Assembly: GCF_002776555.1 (NCBI RefSeq)
Contig: NZ_CP021497.1
Location: 248,001 to 312,000, forward strand
Length of the DNA stretch: 64,000 bases
Direction: 5' to 3'
From: Candidatus Legionella polyplacis
GTDB lineage: Bacteria > Pseudomonadota > Gammaproteobacteria > Legionellales > Legionellaceae
Shown: piece by piece, positions 59,473 through 64,000 of the stretch
How positions within the stretch are numbered: the first letter of the stretch is position 1
Layout of the letters: each line of letters starts with the position of its first letter
Notes under the pieces: generated by a model
Seen by the model: only the letters and a program-made list of their open reading frames with translations
Database searches by the model: none
What the model was told of the DNA's origin: nothing
Translations under genes and position numbers: made by a program

Positions 59473-62025
59473 ATGAATTTTTTATATAAAAAAAAAATAC
59501 TTTTTAAATTAATGAAAAAATCTGCTATTGTAATAGCTCCAAATTTCATAATCAAAGAAGAATTATTGTTAGAATATTTCTATAAAAAAGCAAAACAAAA
59601 AATAGCTATAAAAAAACCTAATTGTTTTTCATATTCCGAATTTTTAAGATATGTTTTTAAAAGTATTATAAATCAATATCCTCAATATAAACATCCTCAC
59701 ATATTAGAAAATTTTCAAATACGTTTCCTATGGAGACAAATTCTATCTAAAAAAAAAATTAATGAAAATACACTTCTATCTATAGAAAAAGGATGGAAAC
59801 AATGTAATATATGGAATATAAATTATAAACATCCCAATTTTTTATTAACAAAAAAAACGAAAGAATTTCATTCTTGGATTTCCCAATTAAAAAAAAAATT
59901 ATTTAAATTAAATTCTATAAGCGAAACAGAAATAGCTAACTATATATTAAACTGGAAATATAAATTAAATTCAAAAATTATAATTTGGTTATACTTTGAT
60001 TATTACACATGTCAACAAAAAAAATTACAAAAATCAATGATTGAACAGCAATATATAATAAAATATTTTGATATTGTTACTAACAATGATTCTTTTTCTA
60101 AAATATCAAAATCACACATTTTTTTATGCAAAAACTTAAATGAAAAAGAAGAAAATCAAAAAATTCTTCAATGGGTAAAAAAACAATCACAACAAAATAA
60201 CAATATTGCAATAATAATTCCTGAATTAAAAAAACAATCAAAAAATATTAAACGAAATTTACAACAAAATTTTATCAAAAAATTTAAAATTTTTTCAGAA
60301 AACTTGTTAGAAAATTATCCTATAATTTCTCATGCACTAACATGGATCAATATTGATAAAAAAAAAATAACCAACGAAGAATATTATTTACTATTACAAT
60401 CTCCTTATTTAATAGCATCAAAAAGTGAAATGCTATCTAGAATAGAATTAATGAAAAATAATTTTTTCTTTGAAGAAAAAAAAAATAATTACGATATTTT
60501 TTGTAAAAAAATCTCTAAAAAATCACCAAAACTTAGCCATGCACTAAAAAAAATTACAACATATCCACAAAAAACATCTCCAAAACAATGGATATTAATT
60601 TTTAAAAAACGTCTTAAAAACTTAGGATTTCCAGGAGAATACCCTCTTAATAAAATTAACTATAAATGTTATCAATATTTACTTTTAATATTAGACAAAT
60701 TAAGATATTACACATTGCTTACTTCAAGTATGAATAAACATCAAGCAATTACAGCATTAAAAGATCTAATAGAATTCAATTCTTTATTATTAAATAAAGA
60801 CACTAATAATATTAAAATATTAAATCCACTCAAAACATCAGGAACCTTTATGAAAGAAATATGGATTAAAAATATGAATACACAATATAATTACAAAATT
60901 TTTAATTTATCTTCGTTTATACCGAATAATTTAAAAAAAAAAATAATATTTTACAATTACAAAAATTCCTTAAAAATAATAAAAAAAAATATAATACGAT
61001 TACAAAAAAATAAATCAAATATTGTGATTAGCTATTCTAAATATAATAATAATGGACAATTGCAAATTGCAAATTCAATTATTCAAAACCTAAAAAATAT
61101 CTATCCAATATCTTTAAGTATAAATAAACAAAAAAATAATAAATTAATAAATTTTTTTGAAGATTACCAAATATCATTTAAAAAAAATAATATATTAAAA
61201 AACGGAATTAATGTATTGAAAAATTTTGTTGAATGCCCATTTAAAGCATTATCTCTCTATCATTTAAATATAAAAAAACAATTTTATCAATCCTCAGAAG
61301 AAATAATTAATAAAGAAAAAGGAATTTTTCTTCATAAAACAATGGAAATATTATGGAAACATTTAAAAAACCAATATAATTTATTAAAATTCAATAAAAA
61401 AACAATAAAATACTTAATAAATTTATCTATTAAGAATAGTATAAATTTATTACAAAAAAAATTTTTGTTTCTATCAAATCCACTAACGAAAAAAAATGAA
61501 ATAACACGATTAAAACAAATAATAAATTTATCTTTAAAATGGGAAAAAAAAAGAGAACCTTTTATAATAAAACACTTAGAAAACAAACATCTTATTCACA
61601 TCAACAACATTAACTTCCACATAAGAACTGATAGAATTGACGAAGATAAAAATAAAAAATTATGGATCATTGATTATAAAAGTAATCTACCAAAAAACTT
61701 CCTACAAAAAAATACAAACAACATAATAAATAACTTACAATTATCGTTATTTACTTTATTAAAAAATAATATTAATATTATAATGTTTCAAAAATTAAAA
61801 ACTAATTTTTTTTCATACAAAGGAATTAGTTTTAATGAAAATTTACCAAATTATTGTAATAATTTAATTATAAAAAATAATCTACATCATTATCAAAAAA
61901 AATGCTATAACCAAATTGTTGATATTTTAAATAATTTTAATAAAGGACACTATCCACCAAATCCTTATACACCATCTATTTGCAATAAATGTAAGTATAA
62001 AATTCTTTGTAGAAAAAATATATAA
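59473..62025 (+). CDS. AddB-like PD-(D/E)XK nuclease with predicted Fe-S cluster
   Basis: A large protein (850 aa) of the family annotated as probable DNA repair proteins in gammaproteobacteria. The N-terminal part looks like an UvrD-type fold without a Walker A motif (AIVIAPNFIIKEELLLEY), so it is not expected to be a helicase. The C-terminal nuclease domain has a conserved His in KGIFLHKTMEILW, then IRTDRIDE and IDYKS as the D...(D/E)xK core. Four cysteines, one in FVECPFKALS and three in CNKCKYKILC, fit the 4Fe-4S clamp of AddB-type nucleases. The first ATG fits the family start. Four small palindromes crowd the 140 bases before it. A partner AddA/RecB-like gene is not in the window. Confidence 0.8.
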   Translation: MNFLYKKKILFKLMKKSAIVIAPNFIIKEELLLEYFYKKAKQKIAIKKPNCFSYSEFLRYVFKSIINQYPQYKHPHILENFQIRFLWRQILSKKKINENTLLSIEKGWKQCNIWNINYKHPNFLLTKKTKEFHSWISQLKKKLFKLNSISETEIANYILNWKYKLNSKIIIWLYFDYYTCQQKKLQKSMIEQQYIIKYFDIVTNNDSFSKISKSHIFLCKNLNEKEENQKILQWVKKQSQQNNNIAIIIPELKKQSKNIKRNLQQNFIKKFKIFSENLLENYPIISHALTWINIDKKKITNEEYYLLLQSPYLIASKSEMLSRIELMKNNFFFEEKKNNYDIFCKKISKKSPKLSHALKKITTYPQKTSPKQWILIFKKRLKNLGFPGEYPLNKINYKCYQYLLLILDKLRYYTLLTSSMNKHQAITALKDLIEFNSLLLNKDTNNIKILNPLKTSGTFMKEIWIKNMNTQYNYKIFNLSSFIPNNLKKKIIFYNYKNSLKIIKKNIIRLQKNKSNIVISYSKYNNNGQLQIANSIIQNLKNIYPISLSINKQKNNKLINFFEDYQISFKKNNILKNGINVLKNFVECPFKALSLYHLNIKKQFYQSSEEIINKEKGIFLHKTMEILWKHLKNQYNLLKFNKKTIKYLINLSIKNSINLLQKKFLFLSNPLTKKNEITRLKQIINLSLKWEKKREPFIIKHLENKHLIHINNINFHIRTDRIDEDKNKKLWIIDYKSNLPKNFLQKNTNNIINNLQLSLFTLLKNNINIIMFQKLKTNFFSYKGISFNENLPNYCNNLIIKNNLHHYQKKCYNQIVDILNNFNKGHYPPNPYTPSICNKCKYKILCRKNI

Positions 62026-62233
62026 CACAGTCCATACCTATCTCATATAAAACTTAACTATATATAAAAACATGAATTTTAATCAAGAATAATATTCTAA
62101 ATACATTATTATTAATAATGTAAAAATAAAATTTATTGTACAATAAAATTAAATATTAATTTATGAGTAATTATTTGTATACTTATCAAATAAAATATTT
62201 CTTTTTTTTAAAATTAACTAAAATATAATAATA

Positions 62234-63463
62234 ATGAAAAAAAGAGTTGTTGTAACAGGAATGGAAATAATTTCCTCTATTGGAATTGGAATCGAATCAT
62301 TTTGGAAATCTGCAATAAAAGGAAAAAGTGGAATAAATCGCATTAAAAATTATGATCCAACTCCATATCCAACTCAAATTGCTGGAGAAATACAAGATTT
62401 ACCTACAATAAATATTCCAAAATTCAAAAATAAAAAATATTACCCAAAAGTAACTAAATATGCTATTTACTGCACACAACAAGCTATTAAAACATCTAAT
62501 CTAACTACAAAAGAACTTAATCACGCAGGAATATTCATCGGAACAAGCCTAGGAGGAATTCCTGAACTTGAATCTGCATATCAAACATTTTATAAAATAA
62601 ATTGGAAAAAAATACCAGCATTAAGCATATTAAAGGGAATGCCTAACTCTATAGCAAATCATATAGCTATTTTATTCAATATCAAAGGAATCAACTCTAC
62701 AACATCTAATGCCTGTATTTCTTCTGCAGAAGCTATAAAAAATGCTTATGAACAAATACTGCATGGAAATTTAAATATTGCTATATGCGGAGGATCTGAA
62801 TCATTACTATGGGAAACGATAATGGCATCATGGTGTAAACTCCGAATTATGTCTACTCAAAATACAAATCCAAAAAAAGCATGCAAACCATTTGATATTA
62901 ATCGAGACGGAATGGTAATCGCAGAAGGAGCAGGAATACTAATACTAGAAGAACTTAATCATGCAAAAACAAGAGGAGCAAAAATAATAGCTGAGATCAT
63001 TGGAATAGGAAGTTCATGTGATGCTTACCATATAACAATACCAAATTCTAAAGGACAAGAAAAAGCAATATCTAAAGCAATAAAAAATGCAAAAATCAAT
63101 ATATCTGATATACAATACATTCATGCACATGGAACAGGAACTAAACTAAATGATATTATAGAAACACAAACAATAAAAAATATTTTTGGAAACAAAGCTT
63201 ACGAAATACCAATCACTGCACAAAAATCAATGATTGGACATACAATTGGTGCATCAGGAGTAATGCAGATTATTGCAATCATTTTAAGTTTAAAAAATAA
63301 TATTCTACTTCCTACAATAAATTTGAATAACCCAGATCCAAAATGCGATCTAGATTACATACCTAATATAATAAGAAAAAAAAATATTCATATAGCATTA
63401 TCTAATCACTTTGCTTTCGGAGGATCAAATATCGCAATTATATTAAAAAAATATTGTAATTAA
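62234..63463 (+). CDS. Beta-ketoacyl-ACP synthase, FabF/KAS II-like
   Basis: Condenses malonyl-ACP with acyl-ACP in fatty acid elongation. The 409 aa match the family. It starts RRVVVTGM-like (KKRVVVTGMEIIS). The catalytic Cys is in TTSNACISSAEAI, and the two His residues in HAHGTGTKLND and SMIGHTIGASG. The carboxyl region FAFGGSNIAIIL is standard. The stretch around the nucleophile (NACISS) differs from the usual TACxSG/S, so it may be a paralogue rather than housekeeping fabF or fabB; I therefore give no symbol. rpsP follows. Confidence 0.88.
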   Translation: MKKRVVVTGMEIISSIGIGIESFWKSAIKGKSGINRIKNYDPTPYPTQIAGEIQDLPTINIPKFKNKKYYPKVTKYAIYCTQQAIKTSNLTTKELNHAGIFIGTSLGGIPELESAYQTFYKINWKKIPALSILKGMPNSIANHIAILFNIKGINSTTSNACISSAEAIKNAYEQILHGNLNIAICGGSESLLWETIMASWCKLRIMSTQNTNPKKACKPFDINRDGMVIAEGAGILILEELNHAKTRGAKIIAEIIGIGSSCDAYHITIPNSKGQEKAISKAIKNAKINISDIQYIHAHGTGTKLNDIIETQTIKNIFGNKAYEIPITAQKSMIGHTIGASGVMQIIAIILSLKNNILLPTINLNNPDPKCDLDYIPNIIRKKNIHIALSNHFAFGGSNIAIILKKYCN

Positions 63464-63490
63464 TTAATAAGCAAAAATAACAAGAATATT

Positions 63491-63518
63491 TTGACTAAAC
63501 TAATAAATTTATTATAAT
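63491..63518 (+). promoter_or_regulatory. Putative sigma-70 promoter of rpsP
   Basis: TTGACT (63491-63496), 16 bases, then a perfect TATAAT (63513-63518). This is the best -35/-10 pair in the window. Transcription would start near 63525, about 68 bases before rpsP. Confidence 0.6.
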
Positions 63519-63592
63519 GTATAACGTACCTTATTTATATAAAATAAAATTACTATTTATAATAAAATTATATTTTTTAAATAGGAATAATT

Positions 63593-63850
63593 ATGCTTAT
63601 TATACGTCTAAAAAAAATTGGAACTAAAAAAAAATCATTCTATAAAATAATAGTAATAGAAAATAAAAATAAACAAAATGGAAAATATATAGAAAAAATA
63701 GGTTTTTTTAATTCACTAATTAATAATTATGACAAAAGACTGTATTTAAATATAGATCGTTTAAATTATTGGAAAAATATTGGAGCAAAACTATCTAAAC
63801 GAGTAAATTCTTTACTTAAAGAAAAACATAAAGCAGATAATAATTTATAA
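63593..63850 (+). CDS. rpsP: Ribosomal protein S16
   Basis: A small-subunit ribosomal protein. The 85 aa match the family (82). IIRLKKIGTKKKSFYKIIV at the start and NIDRLNYWKNIGAKLSKRV near the end are diagnostic. AGGAAT precedes the ATG. In relatives it heads rpsP-rimM-trmD-rplS; here trmD follows after 115 bases with no rimM between. Confidence 0.97.
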   Translation: MLIIRLKKIGTKKKSFYKIIVIENKNKQNGKYIEKIGFFNSLINNYDKRLYLNIDRLNYWKNIGAKLSKRVNSLLKEKHKADNNL

Positions 63851-63965
63851 TACACTACACATATTTTTTTAAATATTAAAATAATATTTTTTACCTTAAT
63901 AAGAATAAAAACAACAATAACAAAAAAAATATTTCTTAATAAAAAACTAATTAAATTTTATTCCA

Positions 63966-64000
63966 ATGTTACATTTAAGTGTCATCACTATTATTCCAGA
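63966..64000 (+). CDS. trmD: Start of TrmD, tRNA m1G37 methyltransferase (cut by window edge)
   Basis: An ATG at 63966-63968 opens the peptide MLHLSVITIIP before the sequence ends. This fits the TrmD N-terminus (form MxxxxxIxLFPE) and the expected gene order after rpsP. Only eleven codons are visible, so the call rests mainly on position. Confidence 0.5.
   Translation, partial: MLHLSVITIIP

Noticed and set aside
1..64000. Mobile elements, CRISPR arrays, prophage, toxin-antitoxin or secretion genes
   Set aside because: I looked on both strands and saw no transposase, integrase, spaced direct repeats or related genes.

Overview
This window is a very AT-rich, gene-dense but eroded bacterial chromosome segment. 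By eye only about a fifth of the bases are G or C, and spacers are almost pure A/T. The gene set is gammaproteobacterial: tig-clpP-clpX-lon, accBC, ftsY next to rpoH, ubiE next to ubiB, and rpsP next to trmD. Several markers point to Legionellales: a SUF-only Fe-S operon with sufU and sufT, two mevalonate-pathway enzymes, a coxBA-ctaG-coxC cluster, and Coq7-type ubiquinone synthesis. Homopolymer-rich genes, lost operon members, long empty spacers and degraded catalytic motifs suggest a host-restricted symbiont. A louse symbiont like 'Candidatus Legionella polyplacis' would fit, but that is inference and not proven here. The standard code is used: TGG encodes Trp, and TGA is a stop in sufS, prmC and the mevalonate kinase gene.

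Layout. 1-6190 (minus strand): protein quality control (lon, partial; clpX; clpP; trigger factor) and a four-tRNA cluster (Pro, Arg, His, Leu). 6638-8450 (plus): accB-accC. 8548-16126 (minus): malate dehydrogenase, epmA and the sufBCDSUT operon. 16470-24212: greA, pepA, murJ, rpsT, a BioC-like methyltransferase, prfA and a frameshifted prmC. 25072-31441: Pit phosphate transporter, rpoH, ftsY, rsmD, a YqhA-family membrane protein, nth and an orphan RnfB-like ferredoxin protein. 31464-37893 (minus): metG, mnmG, orn, cca. 38221-44246 (plus): a triheme cytochrome c, then cytochrome c oxidase subunits II, I, the CuB chaperone and subunit III. 44420-53563: coq7, ppa, an APC amino-acid permease, tRNA-Asn, ubiH, a ubiI-like gene, ubiE and ubiB. 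53949-63850: a split polA, mvaD, a mevalonate kinase, dut, an AddB-like nuclease, a fabF-like synthase and rpsP. trmD begins at the right edge.

How it works together. The window describes an aerobic cell. Three ubiquinone ring hydroxylases, UbiE and UbiB supply the quinone, and a cytochrome c plus a heme-c-containing oxidase respire with it. The SUF operon builds the Fe-S clusters needed by Nth, the RnfB-like protein and probably the AddB-like nuclease. Isoprenoid precursors (for ubiquinone tail and undecaprenyl lipid) come at least partly through mevalonate. Uptake is represented by one phosphate and one amino-acid transporter.

Erosion is the clearest theme: prmC has a 1-base frameshift in an A11 tract, polA is split into a 5'-nuclease and a polymerase gene with a ruined proofreading site, ftsE/ftsX, rimM and ubiJ are missing from their expected places, and the BioC-like protein and the Cca HD domain have lost signature residues. 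I see no insertion sequence, prophage, CRISPR array, rRNA or secretion system, and no convincing new biological system.
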